From: Flavobacterium terrisoli
Lineage (GTDB): Bacteria > Bacteroidota > Bacteroidia > Flavobacteriales > Flavobacteriaceae
Direction of reading: 5' to 3'
Assembly: GCF_030167905.1 (NCBI RefSeq)
Contig: NZ_JARGNA010000010.1
Span: 62,001 to 126,000 of the forward strand
Length of the DNA stretch: 64,000 nt
Positions within the stretch are counted from its first letter, which is position 1. Each line of letters begins with the position of its first letter. Under the pieces are notes generated by a model that saw only the letters and a list, made by a program, of their open reading frames with translations, made no database searches and had not been told where the DNA came from. Both the position numbers and the translations under genes were made by a program. Positions 41,072 through 49,919 of the stretch are shown piece after piece.

Positions 41072-43264
41072 TTAAAACTTCAAGGTCAATCCTGCCAGGA
41101 AATTGATTCCGGCCTGTGGATAAAATCCGGCACCTTCCAGCGTTGTAACGCTTCCCGGATTACTCCAGTCATCGTCATAGGTATAGAAATAACCATTGGA
41201 TTCATATTCCAGATTAAATAAATTGTTGACCAATACTGAGAAAACAACTGACTTTATTCCTTTGTTGATTTTCCATTCATAGGAAGCATTTAAGTCATTG
41301 ACAAAATAGGCCTCCAACTTCGATTGATCTGAATCGATATTTCCCATGTACTGTTCGCCAACAAACTTAGACAATAACGAAATTTGGAAATCTTTCAGGG
41401 GCAAAAAGGTGATTCGGTTTCCGGCAACGATGCTAGGTGAAAAGGCAATATCGGTATCGCCTAAATTTTGCAAAACACCATCTCTTTGAAAGTAGAAATC
41501 CTGGTTTTTATTTTGGCTCAAAGTCACATTCGGATTCAGGATTAGTTTATCCGTAATCGCAATGACCGATTCGATTTCCAAACCTACACGATAACTTTTA
41601 CCGCTATTGGTGAAAATGGGTGAGCCAACATCATTTAAGGCACCAGTCAACACCAATTGGTCGAGATAGTTCATGTAAAAAGCATTAGCGGAAACTTTTA
41701 CTTTTTTTGTATTGTATTTCCAACCCAATTCATAATCAAACAAACGCTCCGGTTTTACACTTCCGTTTTCATAATCATCGCGTCTTGGTTCCTTATTGGC
41801 TATACCAAAATAACCATAGAATGAATTTTTATCATTTAGTTGGTAATTCAGACCAACTTTTGGATTAAAAAATCGGAAGGTGTCGTTTATATCGCTAAAT
41901 CTTACGCTGGTTGCCTGATAAAAAACCATACGGTATTGTAAATCGGCAAACACGTTGAGCTTTCCGAATTGTTGCGAAGCTTTGGCATAAAAATTTACAT
42001 CGTCTTTATTGCCTATGTTATTGTAATAACGGTTTGAATTTGGAATATAATACTGCGTCCAAACCACTTCTCCGAAATGTTTCCCTAAATAGCGATTGGC
42101 AGCACCGCCAATTAAAACATCGGTTTTGGCTGTCTTGTAATTCAATGAAAAAGTAGCGCCAAAAAAGTCGTTATCCAGCCATCTTTTTCGAACTAAATCA
42201 GAAATGGCATTTCCTTCAAAATCGGGCAAATTGTAATCGGCCAAAGTTTCATCTTCTTTGTATTGTTCAAAATAACCTTTCCCGATGGTGTAATGCAAGG
42301 CCGTGTTTGTAATCCATTTTTCAGACCACTTTTCAGACCAATGCAATTGAAAATGATTCTGCCAGTAATTATCCGTTTCGTCATCGTAGAATCTCCTATT
42401 GCCGCTTTCGTCAAAGTACATTCCTGCCGGATTGAACGTTCGGTCATTGTCCAGTTGATCTGGATCTTCGATTCCATACCAAGCCTGATACGTTTTCTCT
42501 TTTCCACCAAAAGCGAGCGCTTGCACCAAAGTGGTTTTGGTTACATAATTGGCATTAAAAAAATACCCGAACAAACTCGAAGAAGCCCTATCGATATAAC
42601 CATCAGAAGCGATATTGGAGAATCTGGCATTCATTTCGAAATTATCGTGCAAACCGGTTCCAAAAGCCAAAGTGTGTTTACGGGTTCCGAAACTTCCTGC
42701 CGAGTTGGCAATTTCAGCATAGGCTTTCTCCTGATAAGATTTGGTCTGCATGTTCAAACTAGCGCCAAAAGCGCCGGCACCATTGGTTGATGTTCCAACC
42801 CCGCGTTGCAATTGAATGCTTTCTAAAGATGAGGCAAAATCGGGCAGATTGACAAAAAAAGTTCCCTGGCTTTCACTATCGTTAAACGGAACACCGTTTA
42901 AAGTCACATTGATGCGCGAACCATCGGCACCACGAACTCTCATATACGTATAACCTACGCCATTTCCGGCATCTGTTGTTGTAACAACTGACGGTAGATA
43001 ATTGAGTAAAATGGGAATGTCCTGCCCTAAATTTCGAGGTGCAATTTCTTTTTTGGAAAGATTGGAAAAGGTGATTGGGTCTTTGCCTTTCGCCCTGACC
43101 GCTGAAACCGTTACCTCATCGAGTGGGTTGACTTTGGTGCTGTCTTGCTGTTTTTCCTGTGAAAAGGAGAAAATAGAAAATAGAGAATAGAAAATAGAAA
43201 ATAGAACTGTCTTTGTTCTTTTTTCTTTATTCTTTGCTCTTAAAAAATTGAATAAAGTTTTCAT
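41072..43264 (-). CDS. TonB-dependent receptor, probable thiamine (precursor) transporter
   Basis: 730 residues. A signal region (to about residue 36), a TonB-box-like DEVTVSAVRAKGKD, a plug domain (LGQDIPILLNYLPSVVTT, YMRVRGADGSRINVTLNGVP) and a 22-strand-type barrel ending in a terminal Phe (LAGLTLKF). It is an outer membrane importer using TonB energy. The ligand is inferred from a clear TPP riboswitch in the leader (43410-43487), so thiamine or a precursor is likely. The signal-peptide codons include five 7-bp repeats (43170-43204), which could allow frameshift switching; the frame is open in this copy. Confidence 0.9.
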   Translation of the reverse strand: MKTLFNFLRAKNKEKRTKTVLFSIFYSLFSIFSFSQEKQQDSTKVNPLDEVTVSAVRAKGKDPITFSNLSKKEIAPRNLGQDIPILLNYLPSVVTTTDAGNGVGYTYMRVRGADGSRINVTLNGVPFNDSESQGTFFVNLPDFASSLESIQLQRGVGTSTNGAGAFGASLNMQTKSYQEKAYAEIANSAGSFGTRKHTLAFGTGLHDNFEMNARFSNIASDGYIDRASSSLFGYFFNANYVTKTTLVQALAFGGKEKTYQAWYGIEDPDQLDNDRTFNPAGMYFDESGNRRFYDDETDNYWQNHFQLHWSEKWSEKWITNTALHYTIGKGYFEQYKEDETLADYNLPDFEGNAISDLVRKRWLDNDFFGATFSLNYKTAKTDVLIGGAANRYLGKHFGEVVWTQYYIPNSNRYYNNIGNKDDVNFYAKASQQFGKLNVFADLQYRMVFYQATSVRFSDINDTFRFFNPKVGLNYQLNDKNSFYGYFGIANKEPRRDDYENGSVKPERLFDYELGWKYNTKKVKVSANAFYMNYLDQLVLTGALNDVGSPIFTNSGKSYRVGLEIESVIAITDKLILNPNVTLSQNKNQDFYFQRDGVLQNLGDTDIAFSPSIVAGNRITFLPLKDFQISLLSKFVGEQYMGNIDSDQSKLEAYFVNDLNASYEWKINKGIKSVVFSVLVNNLFNLEYESNGYFYTYDDDWSNPGSVTTLEGAGFYPQAGINFLAGLTLKF
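43170..43204. repeat. Five tandem 7-bp repeats in the TonB receptor signal-peptide region
   Basis: Five consecutive copies of AAAATAG (the middle one AGAATAG) on the plus strand, within the codons for the SIFYSLFSIF hydrophobic core. The unit is not a multiple of three, so a one-unit change would shift the frame. Confidence 0.9.
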
Positions 43265-43378
43265 TCGTAAAATGTTACGAATAAAAGGGGTAATTATTCT
43301 TTGTTAAAATTAAAAATTCGGTAAATGATTGGCCTTTGATTGCGAATTTGCCAGCGGCGCCTGCTCGCTCCTTCGCTA

Positions 43379-43399
43379 AAAATGCCCACAGGACATTTT
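43379..43399 (-). terminator. Hairpin downstream of the TPP aptamer, possible expression platform
   Basis: On the minus strand AAAATGTCC / GGGCATTTT pair (one T-G wobble) over TGT, then a short T run. The stem is better on this strand than on the other, which fits a riboswitch terminator. It resembles the palindrome at 62593. Confidence 0.5.
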
Positions 43400-43409
43400 C
43401 TTTACGCTC

Positions 43410-43487
43410 GGCCGTCCCTAAACAGCATTACCTGTTCTAGGTTCATTGGGTATAATCTCAGCCCGCATTTGAGCACCCCTTTGAGAC
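43410..43487 (-). promoter_or_regulatory. TPP riboswitch (THI element)
   Basis: Read on the minus strand the conserved core appears in order: CAAAGGGGTGCTC, GGGCTGAGATTATACCC, TGAACCTAGAACAGGTAATG and AGGGA. These are the nearly invariant GGGGUGC, CUGAGA, ACCC, GAACCUG-like, GGUAAUG and AGGGA blocks of the thiamine pyrophosphate aptamer. It lies directly after a promoter and upstream of the TonB receptor, about 145 bases from its ATG. Known biology: TPP binding switches off thiamine synthesis or uptake genes. Confidence 0.93.
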
Positions 43488-43491
43488 AGCG

Positions 43492-43524
43492 CAAAGATAC
43501 TGTTTAAAAAAGTAAATATCCAAA
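43492..43524 (-). promoter_or_regulatory. Promoter for the riboswitch-TonB receptor transcript
   Basis: Minus strand TTTG (43521-43524), 21 bases, then TATCTTTG (43492-43499), immediately before the aptamer, so the RNA would start with it. Confidence 0.7.
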
Positions 43525-43538
43525 GACAACTTCAAAAA

Positions 43539-43940
43539 TTAAAAATGGGGTTTTCTTCTGTTTTGTTTGATTTCGGAAAGATTCCGTTTGGCTTTGATTC
43601 TTTTTTCAATCACCGAACGCGGAATTTTAGTGGCTTTTCTTTTTTTGGGAACAATCAATGATTTAGTGATCAATTCCAAAAAACGTTTAGTGACTATGGT
43701 TTTGTTTTTGAGCTGGCTCCTATCTTCATCACAGTTTATGATAAGCAACCCTTCCGAAGTTAATCTCGTCGCCAGTTTATGAGTCAGCAACTCTTTTTCT
43801 TCCAAAGTCAATGCCTGAGAGTTATTTAAATCAAAAGTCAACACCACTTTTGAAGAGACTTTGTTAACATTTTGCCCTCCGGCACCCGAACTTCTGACTG
43901 CTTTAAACTGAAGCTCTGTGAGAATTATGTCAGTTTTCAT
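43539..43940 (-). CDS. arfB: Peptidyl-tRNA hydrolase ArfB (ribosome rescue)
   Basis: 133 residues. The catalytic GGQ is at 21-23 in SSGAGGQNVNKVSSKVVL, as in YaeJ/ICT1 proteins, and the protein ends in a basic tail (KKRKATKIPRSVIEKRIKAKRN...RRKPHF) that enters the empty mRNA channel. It lacks the codon-recognition domains of RF1/RF2. It frees ribosomes stalled without a stop codon. It overlaps the DUF4301 gene by 11 bases. Confidence 0.93.
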   Translation of the reverse strand: MKTDIILTELQFKAVRSSGAGGQNVNKVSSKVVLTFDLNNSQALTLEEKELLTHKLATRLTSEGLLIINCDEDRSQLKNKTIVTKRFLELITKSLIVPKKRKATKIPRSVIEKRIKAKRNLSEIKQNRRKPHF

Positions 43941-45531
43941 ATTGGGGTTGGTGTGCAGGTTTAAGCAAGTCGTTTACGGTTTTCACCGGATTAAAAGTCA
44001 CCAAAGGGACTTCGACAAAAACGGTAATCCATTTGGCCATCGCTCCATTCCACAATCCTGGTAATTCATACCCTTTTAAATCTTTTCCTTTGTTGTTTTT
44101 GTGTACAATAAAACCGGTGCTTTGGTCTACGAATTGGGTTAAATCGAATTTTTGCCCTTTGTAATTTTTGGTGGCACAAACCAAATCCACAGGATTAAAA
44201 TGAGTCGCCTTATTCAAAATATCTTCCTGCTCTGAGTTGTGTGTGTCTACCTGGGAACTTTCCACGATTTGCAAGGATACATTGCCTTTGAAACTTCTCA
44301 CCCAAAACGGTCCGCCGCCGGGTTCTCCTTCATTTTTCACCATGCCACAAATGCGAATCGGGCGATTCAGTTTATTTTTGATAAAGTCAATTTTGTTTTC
44401 CAAAGTGTATTTGTAGAAGTCTTCCAGCACATCAATATTCAGCTTTTGCTTCATAAAATCAATGATAGCTGAAATACTTTCCTCTTTTATTGCCTGATTG
44501 TCGATTGTGGTTAGAATTTGGAAAACCTGTTCCTGCAATTCCAATAAAATCCCGGCCAATCCCTTTTTGTAGAGTGTGATTTCTTCAATATGATTTTGGA
44601 TCACGTTGTCGATATTTTTGATGAAAATCACATCAGCGTCCAGATTGTTCAAATTGTTAATCAAGGCGCCATGTCCGCCCGGACGGAAAGTCAACTCACC
44701 TTTTTCGGTGCGAAACGGTTGGTTGTTGAGATTAACCGCAATCGTATCTGTGCTTTTGTCCTGATAAGAATAACTAACGTTTAGGCTTGTTTTCGATTTT
44801 GCCTCTACTTTTTCCTTGACTTCATTGATAATCTTCTGAAATAATTTTTCATGATTTTCCGAAACGGTAAAATGCAGATGGGAAACCGAATTGGATGAGG
44901 CATAAAAAGCACATTCATTCAGGTGTTCTTCAACCGGTGTGGCAATATGATTGTCATACTTATGAAAATCGAGTACTGCTTTGGGTTTGCTGGCAAAATC
45001 AAAATAATCGGCTGCCAACATCAATTTTATAAAATGATAACTCTTTTCGTGGCTTTCCAGCGAATAATAATCGGCGTGGTGTTCTTTTAATTTGGTTTTG
45101 ATTTCTTCGTAGAAGGGAAACTTTTCAATTCCGGCAAGGAAAATAGACAGGTTCTTGTCTTTTTTGCGGTTGATATAAGCATTGATGGTTTCGTTTTCGT
45201 GATCGAATTCGTTTAAAAATTCGTTCAGGAACTTAAACATTCTGCTGGCTGCTCCGGATGCCGGAACAAATTTTTTCAGCTTGAGATTTGACTTCTTTTC
45301 GTCAAAAAAAACAGCTTGTGTTTCAAACTCTTCACGGGTTAGTTTTACAATTCCGTCATCAATCGTAGCTGGTCTTTCCAGATAAATCTTTGGAATTCCG
45401 GATTGAAACAATAAAAGTTCGCCTTCAATTTTATCCAAAGAAATCCCATGCGCTTTGATTTGCTCAAAGTCGGTTTGTGTAAGTCCGTATTTCTTGGCTA
45501 AGCTTTCTTTTCTTGTAAAATTCTCTTCCAT
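43930..45531 (-). CDS. DUF4301 family protein
   Basis: 533 residues, the usual DUF4301 length. Features seen: KKFVPASGAASRMFKFLNEF near residue 88-107, TFRPGGHGALINNLNNLDAD around 290, VIFIKNIDNVIQNH, and GMVKNEGEPGGGPFWV. The glycine-rich PASGAASRM and GGHGALI patterns recall sugar-nucleotidyltransferase folds, but no activity is known to me. It overlaps pnuC by 34 bases and arfB by 11, in one compact four-gene run. Confidence 0.8.
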   Translation of the reverse strand: MEENFTRKESLAKKYGLTQTDFEQIKAHGISLDKIEGELLLFQSGIPKIYLERPATIDDGIVKLTREEFETQAVFFDEKKSNLKLKKFVPASGAASRMFKFLNEFLNEFDHENETINAYINRKKDKNLSIFLAGIEKFPFYEEIKTKLKEHHADYYSLESHEKSYHFIKLMLAADYFDFASKPKAVLDFHKYDNHIATPVEEHLNECAFYASSNSVSHLHFTVSENHEKLFQKIINEVKEKVEAKSKTSLNVSYSYQDKSTDTIAVNLNNQPFRTEKGELTFRPGGHGALINNLNNLDADVIFIKNIDNVIQNHIEEITLYKKGLAGILLELQEQVFQILTTIDNQAIKEESISAIIDFMKQKLNIDVLEDFYKYTLENKIDFIKNKLNRPIRICGMVKNEGEPGGGPFWVRSFKGNVSLQIVESSQVDTHNSEQEDILNKATHFNPVDLVCATKNYKGQKFDLTQFVDQSTGFIVHKNNKGKDLKGYELPGLWNGAMAKWITVFVEVPLVTFNPVKTVNDLLKPAHQPQYEN

Positions 45532-46112
45532 TCTAAATAGCCATAGATGGCAATAATTGTAAAAATTAAATATTGAAGTGACAGCATTCCTAAACCTCTG
45601 TAGGCAAATAGCGGAACAACTATAAAATCACCAATAATCCATAAAGTCCAATTTTCTATTTTTTTCAATGCCATATACCACATTGCTGTAAAAAAAAGAC
45701 CGGATGTAAAAATATCAATATAATTAGGAATTTCAAGTTTGTAATCAAAAAACTTGTAAACCAGATACGTAATTAACATCGTCAGAAAAAACAATCCGAC
45801 ACCTATAATTTTTTCACGTGTATTGGTTCTTTTGATCTGTAAATCGGGTTCATTTTTCTTAGATGTCCATTTGTACCAACCGTAAATGCTCATGATTGAA
45901 TAATAAGCATTCATCATCATATCTCCAAAATAACTGGCTTGATACAGCAAATAAGTCGTAATAACAGTCGCAATCAAACCTGTCGGATAAACCAATATAT
46001 TTTCTTTTCTGGCATAAAAAACGCTGGCGATTCCTAATACAAAAACCAAAAACTCCAATACAATTTGAGTTGCAGAAGTATTTTTATATTGGGAAAGAAA
46101 AAATTCGAGCAT
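45498..46112 (-). CDS. pnuC: Nicotinamide riboside transporter PnuC
   Basis: 204 residues with about seven membrane helices. The SYFGDMMMNAYYSIMSIYGWYKW block carries the family's W-x-x-W-like substrate-binding aromatic motif, and IENWTLWIIGDFIVVPLFAY and YGYLEWKRI are also typical. PnuC imports nicotinamide riboside by facilitated diffusion for NAD synthesis. The ATG overlaps the previous gene's stop by one base. The regulator NadR is not present in this window. Confidence 0.9.
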   Translation of the reverse strand: MLEFFLSQYKNTSATQIVLEFLVFVLGIASVFYARKENILVYPTGLIATVITTYLLYQASYFGDMMMNAYYSIMSIYGWYKWTSKKNEPDLQIKRTNTREKIIGVGLFFLTMLITYLVYKFFDYKLEIPNYIDIFTSGLFFTAMWYMALKKIENWTLWIIGDFIVVPLFAYRGLGMLSLQYLIFTIIAIYGYLEWKRILQEKKA

Positions 46113-46819
46113 TAGTCAAAAAAGTTTATATCATTTTCAAAAGCTGTCCCAATAACCACCATATCGGCTCCGGATGCAAAAGCGGTTTCGATTCCGGCTT
46201 TGGAGCGAATGCCGCCGCCCACAATCAATGGTACGGAAATTCTCTTGGAAACGCTGGCAATCATCTCCAAAGGGACAGCCTGCTGCGCACCGCTTCCGGC
46301 TTCGAGATAAATTAATTTGTTTCCGATTAATTCTCCGGCTTTGGCTGTTTGAGCAGCATAATCTAAATTATTACGGTCTAAAGGTTTTGTTTTGCTTACG
46401 CGTTCCACTGCAGTTTCGCTGCCGCTTTCAATCAAAATATAGCCGGTTGAGATGATTTCCAGATTGGTTTTTTCCAAAAAAGGAACCGCGTCAATTTGGT
46501 GTTCGACCAGATAATCCGGATTTCTGCCCGAAAGCAGCATCAGGAATAGAATGCCATCGGCTTCACCTGAAATTTGTGTTGGATTTCCCGGAAACAGAAG
46601 TAATGGCAACCTTGTTTTTTGCTTTAGCAACGCAATCAATTCACACAAATGGTCACCATTAAATGAACTGCCGCCAACTAAAAGATGGGTTGCCGGCGAT
46701 TGGTTGATTTTCGAAACCAAATCTATTGCATTTTCTAAATCCAGCTTATCGGGATCGAGAAGAATAGCCAACAGTTTTTGGTTTTCCTTTTTGGCCGATA
46801 ACATTTGGTCATACAACAT
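46112..46819 (-). CDS. Geranylgeranylglyceryl phosphate synthase family protein (GGGPS/PcrB)
   Basis: 235 residues forming a TIM barrel. Substrate-binding motifs: LLAILLDPDKL, THLLVGGSSFNGDHL, LPLLLFPGNPTQIS, IYLEAGSGAQQAVP and IVGGGIRSKAGIETAFASG, the phosphate-binding loops for glycerol-1-phosphate. The Bacteroidota branch has been shown in other species to make archaeal-type geranylgeranylglyceryl phosphate, whereas PcrB in Bacillota uses heptaprenyl-PP. The downstream fate of the ether lipid in this organism is not visible here. Confidence 0.92.
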   Translation of the reverse strand: MLYDQMLSAKKENQKLLAILLDPDKLDLENAIDLVSKINQSPATHLLVGGSSFNGDHLCELIALLKQKTRLPLLLFPGNPTQISGEADGILFLMLLSGRNPDYLVEHQIDAVPFLEKTNLEIISTGYILIESGSETAVERVSKTKPLDRNNLDYAAQTAKAGELIGNKLIYLEAGSGAQQAVPLEMIASVSKRISVPLIVGGGIRSKAGIETAFASGADMVVIGTAFENDINFFD

Positions 46820-46920
46820 TAGCGAGTTTTTTTAATGGATTGTAAATGTAGCCCTTTTTTGAAATCCGTAAAACTTTCTAAAACATGATTTATGTCATTT
46901 TTTACGCTGAGTTGGCGAGG

Positions 46921-46928
46921 TAATTTTG
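46921..46928 (+). promoter_or_regulatory. Promoter -7 element for the small membrane protein
   Basis: TAATTTTG 28 bases before the ATG at 46957, with a TTTT in the -33 position 19 bases upstream. Confidence 0.45.
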
Positions 46929-46956
46929 TGGTATAAATTATAAATACATAGAAATC

Positions 46957-47244
46957 ATGACACTATATCAAAAAACACTCGGAGATTTTCAACAAAGTTA
47001 TGTAGGTTTTGCCGCCTTAGTTATTATTGGCCAAAGTTGTTTAGGCGGTGCTGCCGCAATGTATATTTTGGAAAACGGAACTTCTCTATTACAAATGATT
47101 CAATTGGGAATGGTGGTAGTTACCTGTACCTTGGTGAATGTTGGAATATTGGCCCAACTGACGCCAAAAACGGTTTTTAATATGACCATTTTCAGTTTAC
47201 TGTTAAGCCTGCTGATGATTGTGCTGAACGTGTGGTTTATTTAA
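46957..47244 (+). CDS. Small three-helix membrane protein, unknown function
   Basis: 95 residues with three hydrophobic helices (about 16-37, 47-68 and 73-94) joined by short loops, and almost no soluble part. I do not recognise a family. The ATG start has a plausible promoter. The stop shares TTAA with the convergent lipoprotein gene. It is a single gene between two opposite-strand operons. Confidence 0.7.
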   Translation: MTLYQKTLGDFQQSYVGFAALVIIGQSCLGGAAAMYILENGTSLLQMIQLGMVVVTCTLVNVGILAQLTPKTVFNMTIFSLLLSLLMIVLNVWFI

Positions 47245-47738
47245 CAGCCGCAAACACCGTAAAGTTCCTTTTCTACAGCAGGTTCATCTTTATGTTTTAT
47301 AAACATTGACCCTTTAAAAAAGTAGGCTTCACCAACTTCCTTGACCTTTTTTACGTCAACAGATAATTGGTAATCATCACTTTTGAATTTTCTGATGTAG
47401 GTATTAAAAGTGGTATCGCGTTTGCGTTCTGCCAATTCAAACCGGATAAATTCGTCATTCATTTTTATGTAGCAAATACTGTCTGCATTATCTGCATAAA
47501 CATAATGACCGTCATCATAGTCTTTTTCATCAATGGCAAAGAAGCAACCCGGACCATCAATTTCCTCGGGGAATTCATCAAAAGAGTTGAGTCCAACATT
47601 AGATGTGGTGGTGTCAACGGTAGCAGAATCAATCTGGATTTCGGAACCGTTTATATCAGGAATTTGATTACTACTGTTTTCTTTATGATTGCAGGCTATA
47701 AGTGCGATTCCTAAAATGGCTGATACTATTTTCTTCAT
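47241..47738 (-). CDS. Lipoprotein, unknown function
   Basis: 165 residues with signal MKKIVSAILGIALIAC and lipobox C16, followed by an Asn/Ser/Thr/Asp-rich linker (about 17-48) and a compact domain rich in acidic and aromatic residues, ending GVCGC. Not recognised. It starts directly after the phosphopantetheinyl transferase stop and is probably in its operon. Confidence 0.75.
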   Translation of the reverse strand: MKKIVSAILGIALIACNHKENSSNQIPDINGSEIQIDSATVDTTTSNVGLNSFDEFPEEIDGPGCFFAIDEKDYDDGHYVYADNADSICYIKMNDEFIRFELAERKRDTTFNTYIRKFKSDDYQLSVDVKKVKEVGEAYFFKGSMFIKHKDEPAVEKELYGVCGC

Positions 47739-48368
47739 TTAGACCGAATTAAAGGCACAAACAAACACATAATCCTCGATAAAATCAAAAAGAATATTGA
47801 AGTGTTCTGTTTTGTCGTTAAACCGCAATTCGACGGTACATTTTTTATCGGCTAAAGTAAAATCGTTTTCAAAAATATGGTCTTTGAAACTGATGCCGAT
47901 TTCGTTTTTGATTTTAAACACCGATTCTTTGATGCCCCAAACAACGGTAGCTTTTTTCAGTAAATCTTCCTCGGATAGATTTTTTAAATGCGAAACATCC
48001 ATGAAACGCGGTGCGATTTTTACCGTTTTGTCTTTTAGGATTTCCAAATCGGCGCCGATGTTTACATTGCTTAACACAATCACCGAAAAGTCATTGGAAT
48101 GGGAAATGGAAATGTGTTTGCCATCTTGCAAATGTGGTTTCCCGAATTCGTCATAGTACAAATCAAAATCGGTGTAACCGGCTTCCATTAGCAATCGCCG
48201 CACACTGAGAAAACCTTTTTGATGGCTTTCGGCTTTCATGCCTTCCAATCGCGCTAATGAAACATCCTTTAGCGCAACACTGCGAAAAAGTTCGTCAAAT
48301 GTTTCGGTTATTTTCCAAACCAACAATTGCGTCGTTTCATTTAAAGCTTTGATTTTTAGTAGCGGCAT
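47739..48368 (-). CDS. 4'-phosphopantetheinyl transferase (Sfp-like)
   Basis: 209 residues. Motifs: HISISHSNDFSVIVLSNVNIG (substrate and CoA contact), ADLEILKDKTVKIAPRFM and the Mg-binding WGIKESVFKI near residue 145. It loads carrier proteins with the phosphopantetheine arm. The two-repeat Sfp length rather than AcpS length suggests a broad or secondary-metabolite carrier protein role; flexirubin-type pigment synthesis is one possibility in this family, but no such cluster is in the window. Confidence 0.88.
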   Translation of the reverse strand: MPLLKIKALNETTQLLVWKITETFDELFRSVALKDVSLARLEGMKAESHQKGFLSVRRLLMEAGYTDFDLYYDEFGKPHLQDGKHISISHSNDFSVIVLSNVNIGADLEILKDKTVKIAPRFMDVSHLKNLSEEDLLKKATVVWGIKESVFKIKNEIGISFKDHIFENDFTLADKKCTVELRFNDKTEHFNILFDFIEDYVFVCAFNSV

Positions 48369-48465
48369 GGGTAATTTTAAATTATCTGTTTGTTTTTCAG
48401 AAAATTAAGGTGCTAAACAATTCACAAAAAAATAAAAAACGTTTTTTTAATTCTATCCTATTATG

Positions 48466-48473
48466 TAATTTTG
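48466..48473 (+). promoter_or_regulatory. Promoter -7 element for ahcY
   Basis: TAATTTTG 36 bases before the ahcY ATG, with T-rich sequence at the -33 position. Confidence 0.6.
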
Positions 48474-48508
48474 CACCACATTTTAAAAAAAACAAATATA
48501 CATAATAG

Positions 48509-49825
48509 ATGAGTACACAAACATTACCTTTTGTAGCTTACAAAGTTAAGGATATTAACCTTGCAGCTTGGGGAAGAAAAGAAATCGAATTGGCGGAAGC
48601 TGAAATGCCGGGATTAATGGCACTTCGTGCTGAATATGGTGCAAGCCAACCATTAAAAGGAGCTCGTATCGCAGGGTGTCTTCACATGACTATCCAAACG
48701 GCTGTTTTAATCGAAACTTTAATTGCTCTTGGAGCAGAAGTTACTTGGTCTTCATGTAACATTTTCTCAACTCAGGATCAGGCTGCTGCGGCTATTGCTG
48801 CTGCGGGAATCCAAGTTTATGCCTGGAAAGGTTTGGATGAGGAATCATTTGACTGGTGTATTGAGCAAACTTTATTCTTTGGTGAAGACAGAAAACCATT
48901 GAACATGATCTTGGATGATGGTGGAGATTTGACTAACATGGTATTCGATCGTTACCCTGAATTGATTCCTGGAATCAAAGGTTTATCAGAAGAAACTACA
49001 ACAGGAGTTCACAGATTATACGAAAGAATGAAAAACGGAACGTTATTCATGCCGGCTATCAACGTAAATGACTCGGTTACTAAATCTAAATTCGATAACA
49101 AATACGGTTGTAAAGAATCAGCAGTTGATGCGGTTCGTCGTGCGACTGATATCATGTTGGCCGGAAAAAGAGTTGTAGTTTGCGGATACGGTGACGTTGG
49201 TAAAGGAACTGCAGCTTCTTTCAGAGGTGCGGGTTCTATCGTTACCGTTACTGAAATCGATCCAATCTGTGCTTTACAAGCCGCTATGGACGGTTTTGAA
49301 GTGAAAAAATTAAACACAGTGGTGGCAAATGCTGATATCATCATCACGACTACCGGAAATAAAGATATCGTTATGGGCAGCCACTTCGAACAAATGAAAG
49401 ACAAAACGATCGTTTGTAACATTGGTCACTTTGATAACGAAATTGACATGGCTTGGTTAAACAAAAACCACGGTGCGTCTAAAATTGAAATCAAACCACA
49501 GGTTGACAAATATACTATCGCCGGAAAAGACATTATCATCTTGGCTGAAGGTCGTTTGGTAAACTTAGGTTGTGCTACAGGTCACCCAAGTTTTGTAATG
49601 AGTAACTCATTTACGAACCAAACTTTGGCACAAATCGAGTTGTGGACTAACAGTGCTGCTTATAAAAACGAAGTGTATATGTTACCAAAACATTTAGATG
49701 AAAAAGTAGCCGCTTTACACTTGGCTAAATTAGGCGTTGAATTGGAAACCTTAAACGACGAGCAAGCGGCTTATATCGGTGTTGACGTTCAAGGGCCATT
49801 CAAACCGGAATATTACAGATATTAA
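48509..49825 (+). CDS. ahcY: Adenosylhomocysteinase
   Basis: 438 residues, complete. NAD-binding [19 protein letters not shown] motif as [19 protein letters not shown] near 221-239, and [20 protein letters not shown] and the C-terminal [10 protein letters not shown] that contacts NAD of the partner subunit. It hydrolyses S-adenosylhomocysteine, the product of all SAM methyltransferases, such as the several encoded at 12-24 kb. Single gene with its own terminator and strong codon bias. Confidence 0.98.
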   Translation: MSTQTLPFVAYKVKDINLAAWGRKEIELAEAEMPGLMALRAEYGASQPLKGARIAGCLHMTIQTAVLIETLIALGAEVTWSSCNIFSTQDQAAAAIAAAGIQVYAWKGLDEESFDWCIEQTLFFGEDRKPLNMILDDGGDLTNMVFDRYPELIPGIKGLSEETTTGVHRLYERMKNGTLFMPAINVNDSVTKSKFDNKYGCKESAVDAVRRATDIMLAGKRVVVCGYGDVGKGTAASFRGAGSIVTVTEIDPICALQAAMDGFEVKKLNTVVANADIIITTTGNKDIVMGSHFEQMKDKTIVCNIGHFDNEIDMAWLNKNHGASKIEIKPQVDKYTIAGKDIIILAEGRLVNLGCATGHPSFVMSNSFTNQTLAQIELWTNSAAYKNEVYMLPKHLDEKVAALHLAKLGVELETLNDEQAAYIGVDVQGPFKPEYYRY

Positions 49826-49853
49826 TAGCTGACAGCTTTTAGCTAATAGCTTA

Positions 49854-49884
49854 AAAACCCTTGCTTTTCAGCAAGGGTTTTTTT
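49854..49884 (+). terminator. Rho-independent terminator of ahcY
   Basis: AAAACCCTTGC / GCAAGGGTTTT, 11 bp, 6-nt loop, T-tract. Just before it lie degenerate repeats of TAGCT (49826-49852). Confidence 0.92.
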
Positions 49885-49919
49885 ATTTAGCTTTACGAAA
49901 AAAAAGTTTTAAACTGATT

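Noticed and set aside
48421..48508. A SAH riboswitch before ahcY
   Set aside because: The leader after the promoter is about 30 A-rich bases with no structure.
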